Shown one piece after another: positions 41,964-51,847 of a DNA stretch of 64,000 nucleotides. Each line of letters begins with the position of its first letter. Positions within the stretch are counted from its first letter, which is position 1. The notes beneath the pieces were generated by a model. It saw only the letters and a list, made by a program, of their open reading frames with translations. It was not told the origin of the DNA and did not search any database. Where the stretch lies: the NCBI RefSeq assembly GCF_018324205.1, contig NZ_AP023356.1, positions 372,001 to 436,000 on the forward strand, given 5' to 3'. Origin of the DNA: Actinoplanes ianthinogenes (GTDB lineage Bacteria; Actinomycetota; Actinomycetes; Mycobacteriales; Micromonosporaceae). The position numbers were made by a program, and so were the translations under genes.

Positions 41964-42657
41964 CGTCGACCACCAGGAGGCTGAGGTTGTCCGGGGCGCC
42001 CTCGGCGTACGCCTCGTCGCGCAACGCCTCGGCCAGCTTGGCCGCGTCGTCCAGCCGGCACGAGCGGCGCAGTACCCGGTCGTCGAGCACGCCGTGCACC
42101 CCGTCGGTGCAGAGCAGGTAACGACCCTCCGCCGGGGTGTCCGCCACGTACGGATCGAGCCCGCCCGGCGCGTCGCCCAGCGCCTGGGTCAGCATGGACC
42201 GGCCGGACGCGTGGTCGACGCTCAGCTGCTCCAGGTACCCGTCGGTGATCCGGTAGACCCGGCTGTCGCCGACGTTGAAGACCCGCGCGCCGCCGCCGTG
42301 CAGCAGCAGCCCGGCCACGGTCGTGCGCATCCCGGCGGTGGCCGGGGCGCGACCCGCCGTGTGGTGCAGGTTCTCGCTGATCGCGATCAGCCCGGCGTGC
42401 ATCGCCTCCGCGGTGTCCCAGCCGGGGTGGCGGGCCACCAGGTCACCGGCGGCCAGCCGGCTGGCCAGGTCGCCGGCGTTGTGCCCGCCCAGCCCGTCGG
42501 CGACCGCGAACAGCAGCGGCGGCGGCCCGTCGACGGCCAGTTCGACGACCCGCGGCTCGGCGGCCTGGCAGATCCAGTCGAAGGCGAGCACCGCGTCCTG
42601 GTTGCCGGAGCGGACCAGGCCGCGCCCGGTGAGAGAGGTGACCTTCACCCGGCTCAT
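41950..42657 (-). CDS. PP2C-type Ser/Thr phosphatase
   Basis: 235 residues, a minimal PPM/PP2C domain without membrane segment. Metal-binding acidic residues are seen in G-N-Q-D-A near 20, V-A-D-G-L-G-G-H near 52, C-T-D-G-V near 182 and G-A-P-D-N-L-S near 221; G-D-S-R-V-Y-R is also typical. It should remove phosphate from Ser/Thr residues placed by the kinase of the same operon. Overlaps the FHA gene by four bases and the CHAT gene by 14. Confidence 0.93.
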   Translation of the reverse strand: MSRVKVTSLTGRGLVRSGNQDAVLAFDWICQAAEPRVVELAVDGPPPLLFAVADGLGGHNAGDLASRLAAGDLVARHPGWDTAEAMHAGLIAISENLHHTAGRAPATAGMRTTVAGLLLHGGGARVFNVGDSRVYRITDGYLEQLSVDHASGRSMLTQALGDAPGGLDPYVADTPAEGRYLLCTDGVHGVLDDRVLRRSCRLDDAAKLAEALRDEAYAEGAPDNLSLLVVDVAAG

Positions 42658-43172
42658 GCCGCCGCCCGCCGTACCCGGGCCCGGACCGTGCTGGAGAAGC
42701 GCAGCTCGTCGCCGTCGTGCAGCTGCCGCCGGTCACCGTGCTCGACCTGCCGGTCGTTGACATAGGTGCCGTTGGTGGACCCGAGGTCCCGGACGAACAG
42801 GTCGCCGCCCTCCACCCAGACGATCGCGTGCCGGCGCGACACCTTGTCGTAGTCCTTCAGCGACTGAGCGATCGCCCCCAGCTCCTCGGCCCGGCCGATC
42901 GGCACCTCGTCGCTGCCGACCGCGACCGGGCCGAACGGGAACTCGAGCCGGAACAGGCCGCTCTCCCGGGTCGTCGGCGGCGCGTAGGCGGCCGCCTCGG
43001 CGGCCATCGTCAGGCTGTGCAGCGGGCAGCTGCCGTCCGGATTGAGCGGGTTCCCGCAGCCCGGCTCGGGGCACACCGGTTCCGGTTGCAGGAACTCCAT
43101 GCAGCCCGGCTGCGAGCACAACGAGCCGCCGCCGGACTGCGGGCCGTGGATCGGGCAGATCAGGGTCGCCAT
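42654..43172 (-). CDS. Zinc-ribbon plus FHA-domain protein
   Basis: 172 residues. The first 55 hold a Cys/His-rich region: C-P-I-H-G near 6, C-S-Q-P-G-C near 19-24, C-P-E-P-G-C near 34 and C-P-L-H near 49. This is consistent with one or two zinc sites. Residues 70-170 are an FHA domain (V-P-I-G-R, V-S-R-R-H-A, L-G-S-T-N-G-T-Y-V-N), which binds phosphothreonine peptides. It is the natural reader of the operon's kinase and sits directly before the phosphatase. The zinc part may bind another protein or nucleic acid. Confidence 0.9.
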   Translation of the reverse strand: MATLICPIHGPQSGGGSLCSQPGCMEFLQPEPVCPEPGCGNPLNPDGSCPLHSLTMAAEAAAYAPPTTRESGLFRLEFPFGPVAVGSDEVPIGRAEELGAIAQSLKDYDKVSRRHAIVWVEGGDLFVRDLGSTNGTYVNDRQVEHGDRRQLHDGDELRFSSTVRARVRRAAA

Positions 43173-43791
43173 GACACACCTTCCAGTTCGATGCCCTGGG
43201 CACGCAGGACGCGCTGGACCCGGTCCAGGTCGCCGCGGCCGGGAATGCCGATCAGCCAGACCCGCTCGTCGTCGACCTGGAGCTGGAGCTCCGGGTGCTC
43301 CCGCTCGGCGCCGGCCCAGCGGGCATAGCGCTGCTCGCCCCGCGGCGAGCAGGGGATCAGCCGCTGGTTGGCCGAGCCGCGCCAGACCAGGGCGGTCGGC
43401 TCGGTGATCCGGAACGGTCCGGTGATCAGCGCGTCGATCTCCGGGTACGCCGCCGGGCAGCGCCGCCGGAACTCGTCCAGCTCGACGCCGGTGTAGCAGA
43501 GCACGTCCCAGTCCGGGTCGATCCGGCGCAGCCCGGTCAGCAGCTCGGCCAGCGCCTCCGGCTGCTCGGACGGCTCACCCCCGGTGATCGTCACCCCGGT
43601 GGTGCCGGCCGCCCGCTCCGCGCACCAGGCGAGCACGTCGGCCACCTCGGTGTCGTGCTCCGGCCCGGCGGTCCAGGTGTCCCGGGAGACGCAGCCGGGG
43701 CAGCCGATGCCGCAGCCCTGCACCCAGATCCCGATCCGCTGCCCCGGCCCCAGCGTGGTGACCGGATGATGCAGCCGGGCCAGCCGCAGGC

Positions 43792-43795
<4 letters not shown>
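43160..43795 (-). CDS. Radical SAM protein of the activase (NrdG-like) type
   Basis: 211 residues from a GTG at 43795 that overlaps the AAA+ stop (GTGA). The cluster motif Q-G-C-G-I-G-C-P-G-C gives C-x3-C-x2-C near residues 27-34. G-V-T-I-T-G-G-E-P is the SAM-binding strand near 66. Size and the W-V-Q-G-C start resemble glycyl-radical-enzyme activases and 4Fe-4S single-cluster proteins, but no anaerobic ribonucleotide reductase or other glycyl radical enzyme is encoded nearby. The C-terminal half (E-L-Q-L-Q-V-D-D-E-R-V-W-L-I-G-I-P) is plain. A role in modifying an operon partner is inference. Confidence 0.87.
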
Positions 43796-45623
<1,828 letters not shown>

Positions 45624-45627
<4 letters not shown>

Positions 45628-46856
45628 AGTGTCCGCTCCCTGTGCTGATGCTGTCTGGCCTGCGCGGCCTTGGCCGGGATGAACTCGTCGGCGACGGCCT
45701 GCACCGGGCGCTTGCCCGGTTCCTGCCGCGCCACGTCGGCGACCTCGACGCCCTCCTTGCGCATCGAGCGCAGCAGCACGTCGTAGTCGTCGCAGAACTT
45801 GCGCTCGGCGCCGGCGTCGTCGGCGGCGCCCGCGTGGGTGCTCCGCGCCCGCACGACCTGGGTGCGGACCACCGGGTTGTCCTGGTCGAGCAGGACCTTC
45901 ACGCCGTATCCGCGGCCGTCGCCCATCCCCGCGTAGGCCACGCCGTCGCCGGCCAGCCGCGTCTCGAACCCCTCGGTCACCTGGTAGCCGAGGTCGGTCA
46001 GCTTGGTCCGCAGCGCGTTCGCCATGGCCTTGCGCCGGCGTGCCCGGTCGGCCCGGTCCACCACCGTGTCCGCTTCGGCGCGCAGCCCGTCCGGCACCTC
46101 CAGGACCCGCTCGGCGATCAGCCGCTGGATGCGGGCGCGCAGCCGATCGGCCTCCTCCCCCGGGACCGTCTCCAGCGGTGCGGCGACCGCCAGCAGCTCG
46201 CGGCGGGCGCGGCCGACCTGCTCGTCGTCACGCTGCGCGTCGCGTACCCGTTTCTCCAGGTCGGTCAGCAGCAGCCGGACCCGGATCTCGGACGCGCCGC
46301 CGGCGATCTCGGCGGCGGCCGCGGCACAGGCCGCGCGGGTCTCGGCCGGCGCGCCGGCCGGAAGACGGGAGACCAGGTCCGCGGCCCGCTCGGCGTCCGC
46401 TTTCCGCCGGGCCGCCCGTTTTTCGGTACGCCGTGCCGCGCTCCCGTCCGTCGTCCGCACCGGCTCCGGAGCCTTCTCCAGGACCGAGTCGTCCCAGGTC
46501 CGCGTGGTGCTGACCGCCTCCGCCGCGGGTCCGGCGGCGAGCAGCCCGCTCACGTCGCTGCGCGAGGCGGCGCTGACCGCGGAGCGCAGCGCCTCCCGTT
46601 CCCGGCGGGCGAGTTCGCGCAGCTCGCCGGTGGTCGCCGCGATCTTGGCCGGGGAGTGCTTGGGCCGGGCCTGCCGACCGGCCGGCACCTTGGCGATCCG
46701 GTCACCGTAGACCGACCGGTACGCCTCCGCCTCGGCCCGCACCGCCTCCAGCTCGCCCCGCGCCTGCACGTAGCGTTCCCACTCGGCGCGCTGCTCGCGG
46801 GCCAGTCGCTCGGCCGCGGTCTCCACCACGTAACGCGCGCCGGTCATCGAGCTCAT
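45624..46856 (-). CDS. Coiled-coil protein of unknown function
   Basis: 410 residues, almost entirely charged helix (many Ala, Arg, Glu) with likely coiled coils at about 10-50, 75-105, 135-165 and 190-260. The last 130 residues change character: a globular segment (L-R-T-K-L-T-D-L-G-Y-Q-V, then A-G-M-G-D-G-R-G-Y-G-V-K-V-L-L-D near 310) with strand-like repeats. No family recognised. By place (between the kinase and the AAA+ gene) and shape it could be the scaffold or the kinase substrate. Confidence 0.8.
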
Positions 46857-46869
46857 GCCAGGTCTCCTC

Positions 46870-49422
46870 TCACCACTGCCACCACACCTCGGTCGGGGAC
46901 GGCAGGAACGGCACCGCGAACTGCTGCCACACCCACAGCGGCTGGACCAGGTAGAGGACCACGACCGCGATGATCAGGGCGGCCCGGATGCCGCGGACCA
47001 GCGAGCCGCCGTCGCCGGCCTCGGTCTGCCAGCCGCGGTTCACCAGCCGGCGGCTCAGCCAGAGGGCGGCGATCAGCATGCCGAACACGGCGTACGGAAA
47101 GATCTCGGCGAAGTTGCCGTTCACCGCTTGCAGCGGGTCGTGGAACGCGCTGCGCAGCACGATCGGGAACCGGACCAGGATCCGGTACTCGCCGTCGGCG
47201 ACGCTGAGCACGATCGCCACGGCGAGCCCGAACAGCCAGCAGAACCAGCGGGCCCGGCGCAGCGCGACCGGCGGGTCGACCGGCCGGATCAGCAGGCAGC
47301 CGAGCACGATCAGGACCGGCAGCGCCACCATGGTCTGCACGTCGGTGACGTTGAGCAGGTACAGCGGGGTCCGGCCCGGGTTGAGGTCGTACGCCTCGAA
47401 CTTGCTGACGGCCGCCCCGGCGAACGTGGTCAGGTAGGCCAGGAGGACGGCGAGCAGCAGGTTGACCGCGTCCCGCCAGAGGTTGCGGGCCGCGGTCCGC
47501 CCGGGTGCCGGGGCGAACCCGGCCGCCGTGGCCCGCTCGTTGCGCCGCTCCTGTTTGGCCTGCGCCTGCCGGGCCTTCTCGGCGGCCGACTCGGCGGTGG
47601 CGACCGGGATCAGCGCGGTCGCCACGGCACCGGCGGCCAGTTGCCGGTTGTCCGTCCCGCGGGCCTCATCGCGCAGGGCCGCCCACCACCCGACCTTGCC
47701 GGGAGCCTTCTGCCGGCGCAGCTCCGTGTGCAGGCGCTCGCGGTGGTCCGGGTCGACCAGCAGGCGGAACGCGATCGCGGCCGCGGCCGGCAGCGCCCGG
47801 TCCACCTCCGGCCGCCGGGCCGTGCCGAACCCGCCGGCGAGCCGGACCGCCAGCTCGTTGATCCGTTCCTGGACCGCGGCGGTGACCTGGTCGAGCCGGT
47901 CGGCGGCCTCGGTCAGCACCGCGCAGCCGGGCTGCGCGGCGGCGCACTGCGGGTGGTTGCGGCACCGGTGCCGGGCCAGGGCGCGCAACAGCCCGACGTT
48001 GAGGTTGCCGAGCAGGGCGAGCGCGGTCGGGTCGCCGGCCGCCGCGGACTGGCCCAGCACGGCGAGCCCGGGCGCGTCGGCGCGGCGCTGCTCGTAGACC
48101 GGCGGCATCTCGGGCGCCACCCAGGAGATGAGCCGGGTGAGCCGGGCGGCCGCGTCGGTGCGGTGGCTGACCTTGGTGCGCATCAGGTTCTCCGGCAGGT
48201 TGACCTCCGGGAAGTTGTCCCGGAGCCAGTCGGAGAGGTCGAGCTGCTGGGTGCGGTTCTCGAACAGCGCGATGCCGGCTGCCCAGTTCTCCGACAGCGC
48301 CGCGCCGATCTGCTCCGGGGTCCGGCAGACCCGCCCGGCCACCTCGAACGGCGCGACCGGCGGGGCGGCCGGCGGCGCCGGCTCGACGATCGGGGCGTCG
48401 TGCACGGCGGGCCGCTCGCCGCCCAGCCAGGCGCGGACCTCGGTGGCGCCCCAGCGCTCCTCCGGCGGCCGGGTGAGCAGCCCCTGGCAGAGCAGCCGCC
48501 ACTCCGGGTCGGTGACGCCGTCCAGGTCGACGCCGTAGGTGGCGATGTGCTCGAAGACGGCGCGTTCGTTGGCCGCCCAGCCGCCGACGCCGCTGTTCGG
48601 GTTGCGCCCGGTGAGCAGCTCGACGATGACCACGCCCAGCGACCACCAGTCCTGCTCCGGTTTCTGGCTCTTCTGCCACCAGGTCTCCGGCGCCTGGTAC
48701 GCCGGGGTGCCGGCCCGGCCGGTGGTGCGCCGGGTGGCGCGCAGCTCGGCGACCAGGCCGAAGTCGCAGAGCACCAGGTCGAGTGGGTCACGGCCGCGCA
48801 GCAGGATGTTCTCCGGCTTGATGTCGCGGTGCGCCATGCCGACCGCGGCGCCGTGCCGCAACTCGCCGTGCAGGTAGGCGAGGGCCTCGGTGACCTGGGC
48901 GAGCACCGTGCGGACCTGGTCGGGCGGGAGCGGGCCGCCGTGGTCGCGGGCCAGGGCGGCCAGCGAGCCGCCGGGGGCGTACTCCAGGACCTCCCAGCTC
49001 ATCTCGCGGCCGTAGGCGCCGGACTCCTCGCCCCAGTCGATGACCCGGACGACGTGCCGGGCGTCGGCGGTGCGCAGCGCGTCGAGCAGGGCGGTGTCCG
49101 GGCGTACGGCGGTCGGGTAGACCTTGGCGACCCGCTGCTCGCCGGTCTCCCGGTCGCGGACCAGCATGACCAGGTGGGCCTCGCCGCCGGTAGCCAGGTC
49201 GGCCTCCGGGCGATAGCGGGCGAAGACCGCGCCGGGCAGGCCGCCGGAGTCCTCCCTGCCGGCGTGCCCCTCCGGGCTCTCCCGGGTGGTGGGCGCCGGA
49301 CCCGACGCGCCCTCCCGCGTGGTTGCCGGGGCGCCCTCGCGAGTGGTCGCCGGGGCGCCCTCCCGGGTGGTCGCGGCCGCTCCCGGCGTGACGTCCTCAC
49401 GCCGGGTGGTGTAGTCGCTCAT
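46870..49422 (-). CDS. Transmembrane Ser/Thr protein kinase
   Basis: 850 residues. The N-terminal 50 are Thr-rich repeats of T-T-R-E-G-A-P-A. The kinase domain spans about 70-330: ATP lysine in R-V-A-K-V-Y, catalytic loop H-R-D-I-K-P-E-N near 195, C-D-F-G-L near 217 and a Q-A-P-E-T motif. A long middle region (360-640) includes a Cys/His cluster (H-R-C-R-N-H-P-Q-C...C) and helical segments. Five membrane helices fill 670-845. The T-T-R repeats could be autophosphorylation sites for the FHA protein. No extracellular PASTA sensor, so input is likely cytoplasmic or within the membrane. ATGA overlap with the upstream TPR gene. Confidence 0.9.
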   Translation of the reverse strand: MSDYTTRREDVTPGAAATTREGAPATTREGAPATTREGASGPAPTTRESPEGHAGREDSGGLPGAVFARYRPEADLATGGEAHLVMLVRDRETGEQRVAKVYPTAVRPDTALLDALRTADARHVVRVIDWGEESGAYGREMSWEVLEYAPGGSLAALARDHGGPLPPDQVRTVLAQVTEALAYLHGELRHGAAVGMAHRDIKPENILLRGRDPLDLVLCDFGLVAELRATRRTTGRAGTPAYQAPETWWQKSQKPEQDWWSLGVVIVELLTGRNPNSGVGGWAANERAVFEHIATYGVDLDGVTDPEWRLLCQGLLTRPPEERWGATEVRAWLGGERPAVHDAPIVEPAPPAAPPVAPFEVAGRVCRTPEQIGAALSENWAAGIALFENRTQQLDLSDWLRDNFPEVNLPENLMRTKVSHRTDAAARLTRLISWVAPEMPPVYEQRRADAPGLAVLGQSAAAGDPTALALLGNLNVGLLRALARHRCRNHPQCAAAQPGCAVLTEAADRLDQVTAAVQERINELAVRLAGGFGTARRPEVDRALPAAAAIAFRLLVDPDHRERLHTELRRQKAPGKVGWWAALRDEARGTDNRQLAAGAVATALIPVATAESAAEKARQAQAKQERRNERATAAGFAPAPGRTAARNLWRDAVNLLLAVLLAYLTTFAGAAVSKFEAYDLNPGRTPLYLLNVTDVQTMVALPVLIVLGCLLIRPVDPPVALRRARWFCWLFGLAVAIVLSVADGEYRILVRFPIVLRSAFHDPLQAVNGNFAEIFPYAVFGMLIAALWLSRRLVNRGWQTEAGDGGSLVRGIRAALIIAVVVLYLVQPLWVWQQFAVPFLPSPTEVWWQW

Positions 49423-51287
49423 GCCCCCTCCGTGGCCAGCTGTTCCTGGATGGCGCGGTCCTGGAGTCCTCGCAGGTGCTCCACGGCCCGCAGATATCGC
49501 TGACGGACAGGTTCGAGTTCCGGTGCGGTGAGGCCGACCAGGTCGCGGTCGAGCGCCGCGGAGAGCAGCACCGCGCGCCCGCCCTCCAGGGCCTCGACGG
49601 CCTCGGTGAGCCGGCCGCGGCGGGCCAGCGCGTAGGCCGCCCGGGCCGGCATGCCCTGCGCGCCGCGGCCCAGCACCAGCTCGCTCATCGCCCGGGTGAG
49701 CTGGGCCCGGACCAGCTGGTTGAGCACGTCCACGGCGACCAGGTAGGCGTCGCCGGCGTCGGCCATCCGCTCGTGCCGCCAGGACCAGTCCCCCCACCGG
49801 ATCGCGGTGTCGTACGCCCAGATCAGGCTCTTGTCCGTCAGCTCGGCCACGGCCCGCCGGGACTCGTCGGCGGCGGCCAGCCGGTCCTCGGTGTACCCGG
49901 TCGCCTCGGCACGCATGTGCAGCCCGGCGGCGAGCCGGGAGCAGGCGATCGCGTGCGGCAGGCTCCCCGGGAGGTAGCCGTCCCGGAGCATCCGGAACAG
50001 CGCCACCCCCTCGTCGACGGACTCCAGGTCGCCGTCCCGGAACCCCTTGCCGATCAGCGCCTCGGCGAGTGAGCTGCGGGTGGCCCGGCGCACGTGCGGG
50101 GCCATCGCCTGCCCGGAGGTGGCCCGGCGCAGCAGGGTGACCGCCTCGTCCAGCACGTGCTGCTCGGGGCCGTCCATCCGGTAGCCGTCCAGCTTGCAGT
50201 TGGCCAGCACCACCCGGGCCTCGTCCTGGCTGTCCCGGCCCATCGCGAGCACCTGCGAGGCCAGGTGCTCGGCCTGCCGGCGGTCGGCGGCGGCGGAGGG
50301 GTCGCCGGACAGTCCCTTGGTCCGGGACCGCAGGTGGTACATGTTCGCCAGGGTGGCCAGCTGGGACGGGCGGTCGGCCTCGAACCGGTCGGGGTCGTCC
50401 AGCTCGGCCTCCATGTCGCGGATGCCGTCGTCGAGGGCGCGCAGGTCGCTGCCGGTGCCGTAGCGGCCGCCGACCTGGACGCCGCTGCCGGCCGCGCCCA
50501 CGCCCACGCCCACGATGCCGCTGGGCTCGAACCCGGCCATCAACCGGGCCGCCTCCTCGGCCGGGCGCTGCTCCAGGCCACGCAGCTCGTGTGCCCGGAC
50601 CAGGGTGTCGCCGATCGAGCCGACCAGCGGGGAGAGGCGGCCGGCCTGCTCGACGAGGCGGCGGATCCGGTCCTCGTCGCCGGGGTCGGCGTCCGGGTCG
50701 CCGGACCGGGCGACGAGCAGGGTGGCCAGGGTCGAATGGGCGGACGCGGCCGCGGTGGCGTAGACCTCGGCCACCTGCGAATTCGGCCGGGCCACCGCCG
50801 TCGCCCGGTCCAGCACCGGCAGCGCGCGTTCCATCCGGTCCAGCGCGTCGGCCAGGTCCTCGCGGCGCCGATACCGCAGGTACTGCGGGGCCAGCACGGT
50901 GGCGTACATGGTGTCCAGGGCGGCGTGCTCCGGGGTGCCCGGCCGCAGCCCGGCCTGCTCGCGGCGCAGTGTGTCCAGGGCGAACACGACGTCCTCCGGG
51001 CGGTTGCGCACCGCGAGGACGTTGGCCAGCCGGACGGTGACGCCGCGGCGCTCCGGCCGGCCGCGCGGGACCAGCCGCTCGGCCTCGCGGGCCGCGTCGA
51101 TCGACCGGTCCAGGTCGTCGGCGGCGTGCCGGCACAGGAACCGGCTCAGCAGCGCGTGGGAGACCGCGAGCAGGGCCAGCACGCGCTGGGCGGGCGCCCG
51201 CCGGGCGGCCGCGGCGACCCGCTGCTGCGCGGCCTCGACCGCCGCGTCGACTTGGTCGCACGGAATGGTTCCGACTAATAGCGTCAT
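49419..51287 (-). CDS. TPR-type protein, detached partner of a CHAT protease
   Basis: 622 residues, all helical, with tandem TPR-like pairs from about 30 to 600 (for example L-A-V-S-H-A-L-L-S-R-F, A-L-D-R-M-E-R-A-L-P-V-L, A-Y-A-L-A-R-R-G-R-L-T-E-A-V-E-A-L). A glycine-rich loop (G-V-G-V-G-A-A-G-S-G near 265) interrupts the helices. The end, A-V-E-A-L-E-G-G-R-A-V-L-L-S-A then Y-L-R-A-V-E-H-L-R, is what normally stands just before the CHAT domain in TPR-CHAT proteins. The CHAT half is a separate gene of this operon (40767-41963). First gene of the leftward operon. Would sense a partner and gate the protease, by analogy. Confidence 0.82.
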   Translation of the reverse strand: MTLLVGTIPCDQVDAAVEAAQQRVAAAARRAPAQRVLALLAVSHALLSRFLCRHAADDLDRSIDAAREAERLVPRGRPERRGVTVRLANVLAVRNRPEDVVFALDTLRREQAGLRPGTPEHAALDTMYATVLAPQYLRYRRREDLADALDRMERALPVLDRATAVARPNSQVAEVYATAAASAHSTLATLLVARSGDPDADPGDEDRIRRLVEQAGRLSPLVGSIGDTLVRAHELRGLEQRPAEEAARLMAGFEPSGIVGVGVGAAGSGVQVGGRYGTGSDLRALDDGIRDMEAELDDPDRFEADRPSQLATLANMYHLRSRTKGLSGDPSAAADRRQAEHLASQVLAMGRDSQDEARVVLANCKLDGYRMDGPEQHVLDEAVTLLRRATSGQAMAPHVRRATRSSLAEALIGKGFRDGDLESVDEGVALFRMLRDGYLPGSLPHAIACSRLAAGLHMRAEATGYTEDRLAAADESRRAVAELTDKSLIWAYDTAIRWGDWSWRHERMADAGDAYLVAVDVLNQLVRAQLTRAMSELVLGRGAQGMPARAAYALARRGRLTEAVEALEGGRAVLLSAALDRDLVGLTAPELEPVRQRYLRAVEHLRGLQDRAIQEQLATEGA

Positions 51288-51847
51288 GCAGTCATCCGAA
51301 CGGCGGACTTGTCGCAGTCCAAAGTGGCAATGGGGTCATAATGTGATCCACGGGCCCCGACAGCCTTGCAGTCCGGCATTGCCCTCGTCAATGCGAAACG
51401 CCGGGCAATCCTGCGCGACGAAGTTGATGTTGGAACGGCGTCGGCCGATATGCCGACTGACATCCGGTGTTCCGGCATGTAATTGTCAGGCAGCAGGGAA
51501 AGGGAGCCGGCGGGCTCCGGAGCCACGGCGGCCCGGGACGGCCCGCTATTGATCATGATCGACGGGGTGACCCGGCAGCACCGCTCGATCCGGCTGACCG
51601 CCGATCCGTCCACAGCCGACACCGCTGGTCGCGCCGCGCTTCGCGCCGGCGTGAATACGAACAGGCAAAGGCGAACAACCGAATGGACGACCCCGTTGGT
51701 TGACATCGCTATTGCACGATCGGATTAATCTTTTTCCCGGCCGGTCGCCTTTTCCTTTTCGCAATGCCCCGGCTACAGTTCCACCCCTATCCCGGCCAAA
51801 TCGCGCCAACTGTTGCGGATGGCCCACACCCAAAAACGGAGGGACGC
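51288..51847. promoter_or_regulatory. Divergent control region of the two operons
   Basis: 560 bases between the first genes of the two operons, less GC-rich than the rest of the window. It holds a strong promoter toward the right (51701-51730) and a perfect 12-bp palindrome GGCTCCGGAGCC (51513-51524) next to a second GGAGCC copy at 51503. It also holds several ATGCCG/CGGCAT and GGCAATG/CATTGCC half-sites between 51320 and 51480 that could be operators for the leftward genes. No convincing gene; the short frames here lack ribosome sites and family signals. Confidence 0.6.
51701..51730 (+). promoter_or_regulatory. Sigma-70-like promoter of the rightward operon
   Basis: TTGACA (51701-51706) is separated by 18 bases from ATTAAT (51725-51730). 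This is the closest match to the housekeeping consensus I saw in the window. A transcript from about 51737 would have a leader of roughly 110 bases before the GTG at 51848, including pyrimidine-rich CTTTTTCCC and CCTTTTCCTTTTC tracts. Confidence 0.65.

Noticed and set aside
46870..51261. A 1463-residue open frame covering the kinase and the TPR gene, as if fused.
   Set aside because: The upstream part is a different frame from the TPR protein and reads as Arg/Gly/Pro-rich shadow sequence. The kinase has its own ATG at 49422 overlapping the TPR stop.
51288..51847. Short frames in the divergent control region as small genes.
   Set aside because: None has a ribosome site with a recognisable product, and they cross the promoter and dyads.
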